A stretch of DNA of 64,000 nt from Homalodisca vitripennis. Its lineage: Eukaryota > Arthropoda > Insecta > Hemiptera > Cicadellidae. Every line of letters begins with the position of its first letter. Positions within the stretch are counted from its first letter, which is position 1. Below are positions 1 through 10,720 of this stretch, piece by piece. The stretch lies in assembly GCF_021130785.1 (NCBI RefSeq), contig NW_025776233.1:186001-250000 (forward strand), written 5' to 3'. The notes under the pieces are model-generated. The model had not been told where the DNA came from, made no database searches, and worked only from the letters and a program-made list of their open reading frames with translations. Position numbers and translations under genes: made by a program.

Positions 1-270
1 TCGTACCTTTTTTGTTCTCATAAGACAAAAATCTTAGACAATGCACCAAGTCCAATACGGACATTTGCGCTGCTTCCGGAGTGACAGGATATTCTGGATG
101 GGAAGGTTTGGGTTAGGGATCGCCTCCTGTCAAGATTCATGAGGAAATATTTAACTAATCTCAAGTCGATTCCCCTTGGAAGAAAGGAAGGTCAGCTCTG
201 AACCAGTATTTCCAGTCAAAGCAGGCAGGAAATGGATCACCTTTATTTCTAGGGTCTTAAACAGTCGTCG
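1..270 (+). repeat. Dispersed repeat, copy 1 (inverted partner at 40060-40335)
   Basis: The reverse complement of this stretch aligns by eye with 40060-40335. Shared landmarks include a CATCCAGAATATCCT core, a GGAAGCAGCGCAAA tract and an AGAGAACAAAAAA tract. The copies are clearly diverged, with many substitutions and small indels. No protein-coding potential is shared. The repeat probably continues upstream of the window. It is an unclassified interspersed repeat; no terminal repeats or target duplications are visible. Confidence 0.6.
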
Positions 271-2410
271 TGGACTTTTTTGTCACAAAGCGCTGTGTTT
301 TAATAACTTTGTATCTAATATTTCGGATTCTAAGAAAGAAAAACATCGTAGCTGGAAATAGTTCTTTTATCAGCGTTGTGCATTACCTAATTGCGGAGTC
401 CAGTAATATAATTTCAGAACTCATAAACAACTATGTAAAATATTTCTATTATTGCCTTTTAAAATCTGTACGCAAGCTACAATCTCATTGTGAAGGATAT
501 TTATATGTTTAACCTGACGTTCATATATTTAACCTTATTTATATGTTTCATATTATAACGTACTCTTAATACCATCCCTTCTTAAGTAGGATATACGGGA
601 TTTTTATTTTTACGAACGTGTAAACTTAACTAAATAAAACACTTTGAGATGCAGGTACACGCATAATATGCATTTTTGTACTATTATAAGCACGGTAAAC
701 AGCCTTTTCATAAAAATTTGTTTAAACAGTGAAATACCGCATTTTGAAAGTTTTTCTGAAGAATGTATCACTCAATAAAAGTAAACTTCTTAGATGGAGA
801 AAAAACTAAAAATCTAGGAGTAAAATTTGCTTCAAATCAACGAATACAATTTACCATTTTATTTGCTAATTAATTCTAAAGTGCTTTACTATATTTTGTA
901 AATCAATCAGATGTTATAAGTTTAAAGGTCGCTTTAAAACTCAACTAATAAAACGAATTACTGGTAAGTAAGAAAAAACTGTGGAAAGTAACAAAGAAAC
1001 ATCCAATCCGGGAATCAAAGGAAGAGATCTCGCAGCGGGGAGTAAGAATTATTGGCCACCCTTTCAGCTCAGTAGTGGGTTTTCATTACAACGGTTTATT
1101 TTCTTCTGCAAATAATGTCTGTTGAAGTGGTCAGTTTTTAGTTATTTTCGTAACCGCTATTTCCATCCAATATTGAATCAATAATTTTACATGACACTTA
1201 AATACACGTAATTGTTTCAGGAAATGTGTGTAAATCTTTAAAATGTAAGACTTGTTTTATAAGAGACGATGTGTCCACTTAAAAAAAAAACTCAAACTGT
1301 ATCTTAAAAATAATTTTATTGAGGGATGTATTATAATAAATTTGTAAAAATTTACAAGATCGTGGTTTTACGTATTTACCAAAGGTCAAAATTTTAGTTT
1401 ATGTGACAAATTAGAAAGGCGAATCAGAAAAATAATTCACTCACAAAATAGAAAGTATTAAACTTTAAATAATGTAGTTTTATAATTAATTATGATATAT
1501 ACTAAAGTTATAGCATTGTTTAAGTTTTAATGTACAAAAACTGAATGAGAAATAAAGTTTAGTCGTTTTAAATACATCTCAAAATCTAATATCATTTTTG
1601 TATTCTTATTGATGCCTCGATTAAAATTGACTACGTGTAACTATTACAAAATAGCCATGTGTTATTTTAAATTAAACAGTAATCTCAATTGATATTGGAA
1701 ATGCGAAAATGTGCCTTTGTTGGTTTGTTTAATTTCACACCTAAAGTTTTTACACGATCGATACATCTTACCTGTAAGTTTAAAGAACAGTGTTCGGGTC
1801 CCTTCGGTTATAAATCGTCTATTTTCTGTCTTCTAAATAAAAATTAAATCTAAGATATTTGTGACGGAGTTGAGTTTTGTTATGTTGGCAAGAATATGCA
1901 CACATAGCCTTTACATGTCAGAGAAGCTTACTTATAAATAAATAACATTTAAGTTGGGTTTTATAAAAGTCTTTAAATCAGTAGCGAAATATAATTAGTA
2001 AAATTTTATTTAATTCCAATATTAAACTACTGATCAAGCTCCATACTTAATAGTCACTAAAAAGTTCATTTAAAAGTATATTTTACTAAAACTTTCAATG
2101 TTGTGACTGTATAAACTCTGTACTCCAAAGTGATTATAGTAAAGATTAATATAAGAAGTAATCTTATTTTTATATGTTTATGCTTAATCTGTGCTTGTAA
2201 GGCTGTACATATCAATAAATTTAAAATTATGCTTAATTATTTAAACATATGATCATATTATAATGTTTACATGGAACAGATAATAACTTTATATTTCAAA
2301 ATTTCATTACAATACTGATCAAGCACTTTAAAATAGTTAAAATATTTTCTAATATATAAATTAAACAAACGTGTGTGTCTATATGATGAACTTCAACTGA
2401 AATTATTTAA
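271..2410. other. AT-rich spacer, no gene seen
   Basis: Only short open frames without coding character occur here, such as those at 176-361 and 270-512, which overlap each other and the dispersed repeat. No RNA gene, TIR element or consensus promoter was recognised. Confidence 0.5.
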
Positions 2411-2806
2411 GGGGGTTCGGTATGCCCTATCCTTCCCATGTTAATTTGGCAAATTTTATGTACCTTTTTCTCAGAAACCTTTAAAGCTATCATTATCAAA
2501 CTTTAGGACACTACTATTTAGACCTTTGTTAACATTTAGAGCGGAAGACATTATAAAAATCTATTTTAAATTTATTATTGAAAAAATTATAATTATAAAT
2601 TATTTTACAAAAAAATTAATAAATTTTTTATTTACAACAAATTAAATAAAAACTTCTTTTTTTAACTTTGTTCCGCTCTAAATGTTAACAAAGGTCTAAA
2701 TAGTAGTGTCCTAAAGTTTGATGATGATAGCTTTAAAGGTTTCTGAGAAAAAGGTACATAAAATTGGTCAAATTAACATGGGAAGGATAGGGCATACCGA
2801 ACCCCC
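2411..2806. mobile_element. 396-bp palindromic MITE with 136-bp terminal inverted repeats
   Basis: The left arm 2411-2546 and the right arm 2671-2806 are near-perfect reverse complements, differing at only a few positions. They begin GGGGGTTCGGTATGCC and end with its complement, and are separated by about 124 bp of A/T-only-like spacer. There is no ORF, so the element is non-autonomous and would be moved in trans. The flanks read TTAA on the left and TTCA on the right, which would fit a TTAA-targeting (piggyBac-like) element with one later substitution. That family assignment is inference; the fold-back structure is seen directly. Confidence 0.85.
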
Positions 2807-3099
2807 TTCAGCTGTTAAATATCAATTGATTTTGTATTCCATGTCGTAGCGCAGTCAGCCAGATCCAATGTAAAACATTCCAAAATCAACAACAGATTAC
2901 AAAGAAAAGAATAAATAAAGTAATTTTTTTGGACCGAATTGTGAGTCTAAACTATTCTCATAAAGTACTACGATTAAGTTAAAACAGAATTCATTCATTC
3001 TTTTTGTAGCTGAAACAGACACTAACTAAAAATAATGTAGATATGTAAGGTTTTTAAAAAGACAGAAATAAAATATATCAATATAATGTAAGTATGGAT

Positions 3100-3600
3100 A
3101 TTTACGTCAAGATTCAAAATATGACTATTGTCAATAAATTAGGATACAACATTTGAAAAATAGTGATTGATGAGTCAAGGAAGATTTTACCTTTTATATA
3201 CGCTGTATGTCCGTATATGTGTATAATACAAGAAACAATCTGCATTCATAATTTATTATACAATTTATAATGGAATAATTGCTATAAATTTCTGAAAAAT
3301 GTTGATTTAAAACACTTCTTAGTGCTACTGATTCAAAGTGGTATACATCAAGATAATACAATAAAGTGAGAAAGCAGATATGAAACATTTATACGCCTCG
3401 GAACAGAAAAATATCTGCGAGCGAGGGAAATATTGTGATAAGATGTCCTTTCGTGAAATGAAACCTTCATTACAAATGCGTTTTTGATTAAAGTGCTACT
3501 CCCACGTTGTTTTTGTAGTCCTACAAACCGATTTTGGTTCATCCAGAAAGTACTTCATGATGAGGTTAAGTTAAAAATAAAATAAAATATACATATACAA
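3100..3600 (+). repeat. Duplicated non-coding block R1, copy a
   Basis: This block aligns by eye with 11455-11950 in the same orientation. Both copies share a TACTGATTCAAA tract, a CGGAACA...GAGGGAAA...TTTTGAT tract, a CTTCATT(A/G)CAAAT tract and a TTTGTAGTCCTA tract. A shorter inverted copy lies at 61190-61400. Open frames on the minus strand (3194-3388, 3348-3542) are not conserved between copies, so this is not treated as coding. Confidence 0.65.
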
Positions 3601-4162
3601 GTTTTAAATATCAGTATTACATTCTATAAATAAAACCACTATTACTGCCGAGTATTTCAAATTAATATGTACCCATTTGACATCCAAATCGTACGGATTA
3701 TTCAAAATATAATGGAAAAATGGGAAGGATTCATGTATATATTCTGTAAATATAACTGTTTTATTCGAATTTAAATATAACGGTTAATGTATTGTTTATA
3801 TTATTGTATGTTAAAATTGTGTTAGTTACTATACACAAATGAAATTAATAATAAACTTTACAGATAAGATTTATGAGTAAATTATTTCCAAAATATTTTG
3901 AAGAAGCTACATAGTTTAATTATAAGAACTATTAAGAAATCAGTTATCAGTAAATTAAATTTTACTGGTTTTCTTATAAAATAGGCAGTAATAGGATTTT
4001 ATGGTGGATACATTAAAATCTAAGTGTATTACAATACAAAGCTCGGTGCATACCACTACATAGGAGGTTATTTTGGATTATAATCAAGATTATTGTGATT
4101 TAAACACTTATCAATAAACAGTTATTTTAGAATAACAAAACTAAGGTTTTAGTTTTATATAA
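3601..4162. other. AT-rich spacer
   Basis: No gene, RNA or repeat structure was recognised in this stretch beyond ordinary A+T richness. Confidence 0.5.
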
Positions 4163-4804
4163 AGGGTGTCCTGTAACTCTCTGGACAAACCACTCTGGTA
4201 TACCACTTTTTTGCATAGGTCAGTAAAAACATGGGCTCCGATGCTTAGTTTCCCATTTGTCTGTCTATATGTGTTTTTTATAAAAATCTAACATCTCAAA
4301 AAGAAATACATGAAATTAAACCGAATTTGGCTGAAATTGTTATGATAACAAGTTCAGTTACTGAAAAAATGTCATAAAAGTATCTAATTTTTTTTTTTCA
4401 AAATGACGGCAAAAAGACATTTAAACTTTGAATATCTTAAAACCAGCAGTTTTTTTTCAAGACTTATAGGAATAACAGCTTTAAGAGGATATTAAAAAAA
4501 ATCTAATGACACGAAATTGATATAAAGGAATAATAAATCATTGATTTAGAGCAGATCAACTGTGACAAGACAAGGCCGACTTTGAGAGCTCCGTTTATTA
4601 AGTTTTTTATTAATAGCTAATAGCTAAGAACCTTAGTCGGTTTATAGATATTCAAATTTGAAAATCTGTAATGGCCGCCATGTTGAAACTACTAAAGATA
4701 ATTTTTGTGATAATCCTATTATCGTGCGTACCTGGTGAAATATATTTGTCTTCACCTGGTTAATAACGTGGTATACTTTTTTCCAGAGAGTTATGGGGCA
4801 CCCT
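4163..4804. mobile_element. Non-autonomous TIR element, about 640 bp
   Basis: The ends are imperfect inverted repeats of about 45 bp. The left end has AGGGTGTCCTGTAACTCTCTGGA. The right end, reverse-complemented, has AGGGTGCCCCATAACTCTCTGGA, and both continue into a GGTATACCAC or GTATACCACG segment. The interior has no transposase. Flanking bases are A-rich and no clear target duplication can be read. It interrupts the spacer that follows duplicated block R1. Confidence 0.7.
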
Positions 4805-4807
4805 AAA

Positions 4808-4809
4808 AT

Positions 4810-4880
<71 letters not shown>
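4808..4880. repeat. (CA)n(TA)n compound microsatellite
   Basis: About 24 bp of CA/AC repeats pass directly into about 45 bp of TA repeats, right next to the 4163-4804 element. Short frames reading Cys-Val here on the minus strand are artefacts of the repeat. Confidence 0.95.
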
Positions 4881-4883
<3 letters not shown>

Positions 4884-4923
4884 CAATTATTAGACTTCTT
4901 GATATAAAGTCTAATAATTGATA
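4881..4923. repeat. 17-bp inverted repeat (hairpin)
   Basis: TATCAATTATTAGACTT is followed after about 9 nt by its exact reverse complement. It lies directly beside the TA microsatellite. No poly-T run or other transcription context suggests a role. Confidence 0.8.
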
Positions 4924-4983
4924 TAATAGAGCAATTCTGCTTTTAACACCGAAGTGAATAAAAGCAGTATATGATGTATTATA

Positions 4984-5400
4984 TGATGCCTGGGAGAGCT
5001 TCGCCTTTATTGGATAACTGTAACATTCATTAACAGATGTGAAACCCTTAAAGTTATTGACGGTCCACGTTATTACCCTAAAGATGAAAATGAGGGCAAG
5101 TTAAAGAAATTAAGAGAGCGGGATACACCTTTGTACGAAAATATTCGAGACGAACTTATTAATCTGATATGTTTTGAGTATATTGAGACCAACCTACACC
5201 TCATTACCATGTCTTAGAGGGAGAAAATTTGCATTTTCTCAAAGACCTTGAGCAAATAATTTATCGATATCTAAAAGAGCCTGCAATAAGTGCCAGACTA
5301 ACTCCACTTAGTCTATTATAAAGCTGCTAAACATATTTGAACCAGAATAACATACTGCCTGATGTCATCCCCAAAAACTTACCAGAAGAGCTCGCTTTTA
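4984..5400 (+). pseudogene. Degenerate protein-coding relic, family unknown
   Basis: One frame is open for 76 codons after the TGA at 4984-4986, up to the TAG at 5215-5217. It has no usable start codon but strongly protein-like composition, for example DGPRYYPKDENEGKLKKLRE followed by ELINLICFEYIE. After the stop, frame changes keep giving protein-like text: ENLHFLKDLEQIIYRYLKEP near 5224-5283 and LPDVIPKNLPEELAF near 5357-5401. Base composition is less A/T-rich than the flanks. This looks like a decayed gene, exon or transposon ORF with at least two indels or stops. I do not recognise the family. It has no counterpart in the paralogous segments at 12-13 kb. Confidence 0.5.
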
Positions 5401-5559
5401 ATTCACACTAATCTAAGAAAAGTATTCCAGGACTTTTGCTTGAAGTCAATAACTACATGTAAACCATAATGTTTTGAGTTTCTCATAAGATGGTTAAATG
5501 GTAGCAAACATTTTTATATTAGTCTCGTATAAGCTCGCAATCAGATACTACAACAGCAG

Positions 5560-5727
5560 GAACTAATGGTATTAATTATATTAAAACCGTTTCTTTACAA
5601 TATAGGAAACTTCACTGTATCTCCAGCACCGCGAACTTCAAGTTTACATTTTCTAATTATAAAATAGAAGAAGTAAAGACAATTTGAGTCATGCAAGGTG
5701 CGTACTGACAGTCAAATAAAGAAACCA
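5560..5727 (+). repeat. Duplicated block R9/R2 flank, copy a
   Basis: This is a weakly similar counterpart of 12600-12743. Shared tracts include GGAAACT(T)CACTGT...CCAGC, GAAGTAAAGACA and TTTGAGTC. It is much more diverged than the block that follows it at 5728-5934. Confidence 0.5.
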
Positions 5728-5934
5728 ATGTCCCACATGCCATCACTAGAGAGAACTAGCAGGCTCGGTTATGTTTACACTAGTGATTATCAGATTTTAC
5801 AAGCAGTTTATGGGGTATTCAGCAGCAGTTAAGCCTGGCTTAATGACGCCACAAAAGCCGTCTCTATGGTAATGTGTGAGTGTGGTGAACAGGTCACTAG
5901 TAAACTGGGCACTGCAGGAACTAATAGTGACATC
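5728..5934 (+). repeat. Highly conserved duplicated non-coding block R2, copy a
   Basis: This aligns end to end with 12744-12954 with about 15 substitutions and one small insertion, roughly 93% identity by my hand count, while both flanks are far more diverged. It contains TATTCAGCAGCAGTTAAGCC and GGTAATGTGTGAGTGTGG. The open frame starting at 5866 is not maintained in the other copy past the block. The retention could mean a functional non-coding element (enhancer or RNA) or a later gene-conversion tract. Confidence 0.75.
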
Positions 5935-6659
5935 GAAACATTTAATTTACCAAAAAACCTGATTTATAAATCAGGAAGGTTACAAAAATTACTATATAGC
6001 TTAAGTTATTACAAAATGTATATAATCAAAAATATGTTATATGAAATAAAGAATAGTCACCAAAAAAGGAATTTTAATGACTAAAAATAACATGGTTTGA
6101 TAGACAATTACAGAGCAGTGTTTAGAAGATAAAATGTAATAAAATTTGTTTTTAAGATTCACACTTATTTCTTTTTAATTGTAAAAAGGCATAAGAATTT
6201 TTGTTTTCCCACTGAAATTTGTTAATACTTTTGCAGTAAATCGTTTTAAAAATACACCTTATATGCTCACGTCTATACATTACGGATGACTTCTGCATAA
6301 GAGACCGGTGTAGAAAGAACGCTATGCCAGCCTATGAGACCATCATGGGACCATCATAATCATTTAACTCGGCCAATTGAAAACAATCTCGTATTTAAAA
6401 TCTAGGTCCATAGAGCAACTTAACCCAGCTTATCATTATTTTACACAGAGAAGACAAATGCTAACAAAATTTTTCTAGTTACTAAAATTGAGTCTTAATC
6501 TTAAAAAAGGGTGACATAAGTTTAATATTTATAAACGATAAACCTTATTTTAAGAGATTATGGATTAATAGATAATCAAATCATCTAAAAAGTATGGTAA
6601 AGATTGTAAACCTATATCTCAATCTGTTTGGAACAAATATCCAGGCGTATCAGGACTTA
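5935..6659. other. AT-rich spacer
   Basis: No gene is seen here. Similarity to the matching interval 12955-13270 of the paralogous copy is weak or absent. Confidence 0.45.
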
Positions 6660-7260
6660 ATATTCACCCGGTATATATTGACTCGATTATATTTGGGTTT
6701 TCAGCGAACATTATAATTTTATTTTTCGAAAGGACGATGAGAATTTCATTACTGAAGTATCGGATGAAAGAGTAAAATTAATGGATTAGTAAGGATGTAC
6801 AATTAATTAAGGTTTTGTATAACTAACGATTATGAAAATTTTGTTGAATAAGGTTGAATTAGGTTACAATTAAAACCTTAACACAAAATACAACAAACAT
6901 GAGTACCGCATGTTTGATGTATTGCTGTTTACATTGAATCGGACACAGACACAATTTCGCGCCCTGTTGCCAAAGCCGCCTTCTATCTGTTTAATATCAA
7001 CGGCTAGCTGTAATGAATTCTCCCTCTACATGATATTTTAATTACATCTTACGCTCATTTCTAGCAGGTGATGAATCTGTCCTTTATGAGGCAACAGCAG
7101 TCGTGGGCAGGACATTATGACAATGTTCACCCACACAATGCCTTTTGTCGGTTACTGTGAGCTACTATGTTCTTGTGTACAATACAGCATTGTGTTTTTG
7201 TCTAATTAATGTACCATACATGTTAAACATCCTGTTAGAGGTTAACTGCATTACATGTGA
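6660..7260 (+). repeat. Duplicated non-coding blocks R3+R4, copy a
   Basis: Aligns with 13270-13930 and 17090-17700 (direct) and with 9690-10130 (inverted). R3 starts around TATATTGACTCGA. R4 (about 6910-7210) carries TGATGTATTGCTGTTTACAT, a CAATTTCGCGCCC tract, GCCAAAGCCGCCTT, CATCTGTTTAAT and GGGCAGGACATT. The long shared segments contain no shared reading frame. Confidence 0.75.
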
Positions 7261-7859
7261 CCAATATTTAGTTTAGGTTTAGTTATGAACAGCAAATCAT
7301 GGATTGGAATACCATAAAAATTAATAAGTCTGTATGGTATAATTGAATGCACTGTATGGAAGTGTTAGAAACAGATTTGTAATAAAAAATACACAACACT
7401 AACAAAAATTTATCCAAATCTTACTCGAAGTTGCGATATTAATAAATATCGCCCAATAATTATTCTAATATAATAGTAATATGTTGGAATATTACTACAT
7501 CCTTCCACTCTGTAGTTTTTATATGTATAAACATTTAAGGGAAACTTAGTATTGAATACTATAAGCTTATTAACAGCCTACGTTGTAGAAGTATTTCAAT
7601 CCATGATTTTGTGCATGGGATATATCCCAAGCTACACTATACGTGTATCGCTACTTTAATTGTATCTCAGAATGCTTGGAGAGAAGTAGGTAATTGTATA
7701 TGAAGTGCTATGGTTTTATATAATAGCAATAGAGTTGTTTTAAGTGCAATAAAAAGAATATTAACCGGGGCTAAATTCAACATCCAAACAGAATGAACCC
7801 TTCATAGAATAGCTACGTTATTTATTGAAAATTCTATTGCTGTACTGTGTCAGGAACAT
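7261..7859. other. AT-rich spacer
   Basis: No ORF, RNA gene or terminal-repeat structure was recognised between the R4 block and the inverted R9 copy. Confidence 0.45.
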
Positions 7860-8040
7860 CGTAAGGGACTCATTCGTACAATTGAAGAGACAATAAGACT
7901 GCCACTTATCGTATTTATGTTAACACGGTGCAAGTGTTCGTTTTGAGCTTCTTCGTCGAAGACTTTCTTCAGATTTCCTCAGACAAAATGACTCCAGATA
8001 TCAGGAGTTATGTCGGAGACATCAGACAATGCAATAAAAA
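7860..8040 (-). repeat. Duplicated block R9, inverted copy
   Basis: GTTTTGAGCTTCTTCGTC here is the reverse complement of the GACGAAGAAGCTCAAAAC tract near 14960, and related text occurs at 12505-12540. Similarity is patchy, so the boundaries are approximate. Confidence 0.45.
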
Positions 8041-8095
8041 AAGGTGAAGTGTAGCTGTATTCAACATTCAAACTAGCGAAATTTTAATACATATA

Positions 8096-8784
8096 CAGGG
8101 TGTTTGAAAAGTATGGGTACGGCTTAATATTTTAAAAACCATAGGAGATAACATCTATAAACTTTGCACAGTGTCATATGACTATGTAAATTATTTTTTA
8201 TTGCTATTACCATGATATGCCAACCATGGGGGATGGCCCACAGAGGAAAACATGGAAATCTTAAATTGAAGCATGGGTCGAGAGAAAATTATGTCATAAA
8301 TTTAATATAAAATATATAAAACTAAAAAACATCGGTATTTATTGTGTTTTATTTATTGTGTTATAAATTAATGACATAATTTGCTAATTAAAAAAAGTTA
8401 ATGAAAACACATTGGTTAGTAGAGTGAAACGCCGCCTACCGCATCAGAATACGACAATCCAGTCAGAAATGGCAGCACATAATGTACTTCACAATGTGTA
8501 CCTAAAACAACCCGCCATTTCTGATTGGATAAACCTTTTGAGATGCGGTTTGCGGCATTCAACTCTACTAAGTGAGTTCTTTAAAATGAGGTATCACTCG
8601 ACCCATGCTTCAATTTAAGATTTCCATGTTTTCCTCTGTGGGCCGTCCCCCCATGGTTGGCATGTCATGGTAATAGCAAGGAAAAATAGTTTACATAGCC
8701 ATATGACACTGTGCAAAGTTTATAGATGTTATCTCCTATGGTTTTTAAAATATTAAGCTGGACCCATACTTTTCAAACACCCTG
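8096..8784. mobile_element. 689-bp nested-palindrome MITE, TA target site
   Basis: The outer inverted repeats of about 190 bp (8096-8288 and 8592-8784) begin CAGGGTGTTTGAAAAGTATGG, and both ends abut TA (8094-8095 and 8785-8786). A second inverted repeat lies inside: the AGTAGAGTGAAACGCCGCC to TACCGCATC arm near 8417-8447 pairs with GATGCGG...CAACTCTACT near 8541-8573, and CAGTCAGAAATGGC pairs with GCCATTTCTGATTG. The 68-codon frame 8412-8618 lies wholly inside this inner palindrome and is not a gene. Ends and TA target fit Tc1/mariner-type mobilisation; the family is inferred. Confidence 0.85.
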
Positions 8785-9149
8785 TATATCTCATTATGTG
8801 AACCGATCGCATTCCACTTAATCAAATTTCCCCATTTATTAACATTTGTAATTGAAAATGAAGTGAAATAATAAGATTTGTGGTTGCAACTCTGAATATA
8901 TTTCAAAAGTTTTTCTCTTGTAATGTTTTAGTTCATATTTAAAATCATAAATAATTACATTTTATGTACGCAGAGTTAATAAGATCACTGCAGAGTTAAA
9001 TTTTCAAACTTCACTTCTTGCTGATTGGAAACTATATCGCTTTTTATATGGAATTTTGAAAATTTAAATCCCTCAGTAGTAAAAAGAAACAGCGTATACT
9101 TAACTGAAACTTACTTACTTAACAGTAATACTTAACTGAAACTTAAAGT

Positions 9150-9370
9150 GCATTTTAAAGAATAGTAACTCAAGTCAGTGTCAAAGGAGAAAGTAATTAT
9201 ACTTTCATTAGCCATGTACAAAACGCTTGGACGGAAAGTACAAAGGTGGCCCACTAAAGAGAAACAATGCCTTTCCTCACAGCAACCTCTAACCACAATG
9301 AAAAAAGGTTTGCCCTTTTCATCCTTTTAAATTTGTTTCGTACTATGTCCTTCATTCCTCGCCTCTCACA
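9150..9370 (+). repeat. Duplicated non-coding block R5, copy a
   Basis: Aligns with 19210-19440 in the same orientation. Both contain GGAGAAAGTAATTA, ACTTTCATTAGCCATGTA, AAAACGCTT, CCCACTAAAGAGAA and CCTCACAGCAACCTC. No coding frame is shared. Confidence 0.7.
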
Positions 9371-9689
9371 ATAAAAGTAATGTTATATTCCAAAATGTAT
9401 TTGTTACAAAACACATATGAGGTTAAATATAGATACTTTTACATATTTATTTATTTATATTTTCCATTTGAATAAATGTAATATAATTCAATTTTATTCG
9501 TTAAATTTTTCTATGTGTACTACTTAATTTTATATTATACACACATAGATTGAATTAGGTATTTAACACTGGAAGGTTTGGAAAGGCAGCATAATTTATT
9601 GGCTATCAGCCACGGTTCAATGAAAACAATTTATTAACAACATGTTACAATGACTAAAATCTTATAATATTATCTTATATCTAATATTA

Positions 9690-10130
9690 GGACACAACCA
9701 TCACCTGCTAGAAATGAGCGTAAGTAAAAAGTAAAATATTGTGTAGAAGGAGAATTAATTAGAACTGGTCTGTGTTATTAAACAGATGACAAGCGGCTAC
9801 GGGGTGCGAAATTGTTTTTTCTGTCCATTTCAATGTAAACAGCAATACATAAATAACTCTTATTTGTTGTAATTTTTATGTAGGTTGTCAATGTACACTT
9901 ATTCTATTGTTCATGGTAATCGTATTGAATGGCGATTGCACTGCTTTGTTCATTTTTAATTCACAGATTTTCCAAAACCACTAGCTCTACAAACACTTTA
10001 GTTGCTAATAACTTCGTAGTAGATGATGAATTTTACTCTTTCATTCCATACAATTTAATTTAAGTTCCAATTTTTAAGTAACATAATTCGCATCGTAATG
10101 TGAAAGAATAAATTTAATTATAGTCTTTAC
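9690..10130 (-). repeat. Duplicated blocks R4+R3, inverted copy
   Basis: Reverse complement of the R3-R4 segment of 6660-7260, 13270-13930 and 17090-17700. Visible landmarks are ATTAAACAGATG, GTGCGAAATTG, AATGTAAACAGCAATACAT, ATACGATTACCATG in complement, and CAGTGCAATCGCC in complement. The block order is reversed relative to the direct copies, as expected for an inverted duplication. Confidence 0.7.
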
Positions 10131-10569
10131 AAACAGCACACATATTATCTAGCCAATATACAAGGTTGTCACACATGGTTGATCAACTATACAATTTCAT
10201 TTACATTAAAAAATATTCGTCACAATTATAACAATCACATTACTGTTTAAGTTTAATATTTATACTAACCTGAAAAATCACACCAAATGTAAAAATCTGT
10301 ATTGTTATAGTTGTCTTTTTTAATCACTAACTCCTTATTTAAACAACTATTTAAAAAAAAAAAAACAATTCTAAATTGGTTGCTAATACCTTTATCTATT
10401 TAATATAGTAATATTTTTCTTCAGGCACATTTTTTAAGAACAAGCAAAATAGTAATAATTTGTAATATTTTATTGTAGGACATGTGATACATTCACTTTA
10501 TGATTTGACTGTAAATAAGTTCATCGTGTGATTAAAAGTGTGTTGACTTTAAAAATAATGTAATTACAA

Positions 10570-10720
10570 AATATAAAATAAAGTTTCTAGTGATGGACAG
10601 ACAGTAGGGTTTCTTGTATTTTTAAGAATCTCTTACACTATGTTTTATATTTTGCAATCTAGGAGTCTCTGATGTGGAAACTATTTAATTTGTTCGTTTA
10701 GAGCTTCTTGTTCGTTGCAT
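10570..10720 (-). repeat. Duplicated block R9, second inverted copy
   Basis: Reverse complement of about 12500-12650. Shared tracts are ATGGACAGACAGT / ACTGTCTGTCCAG, TTTCTTGTATTTT / CAAAATACAAGAAAC, CTCTTACACTATGTT / AACATAGTGTAAGAG and GTCTCTGATGTG / CACATCAGAGAC. With 9690-10130 this makes a large imperfect inverted duplication facing 12430-13930. Confidence 0.7.

Noticed and set aside
4642..4833. Minus-strand ORF starting with Cys-Val repeats
   Set aside because: It reads through the CA microsatellite and the end of a TIR element.
5866..6084. 72-codon ORF beginning in block R2
   Set aside because: The frame is not kept outside the conserved block in the paralogous copy at 12.9 kb.
8412..8618. 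68-codon plus-strand ORF
   Set aside because: It lies entirely within the inner palindrome of the 8096-8784 MITE and has no domain.
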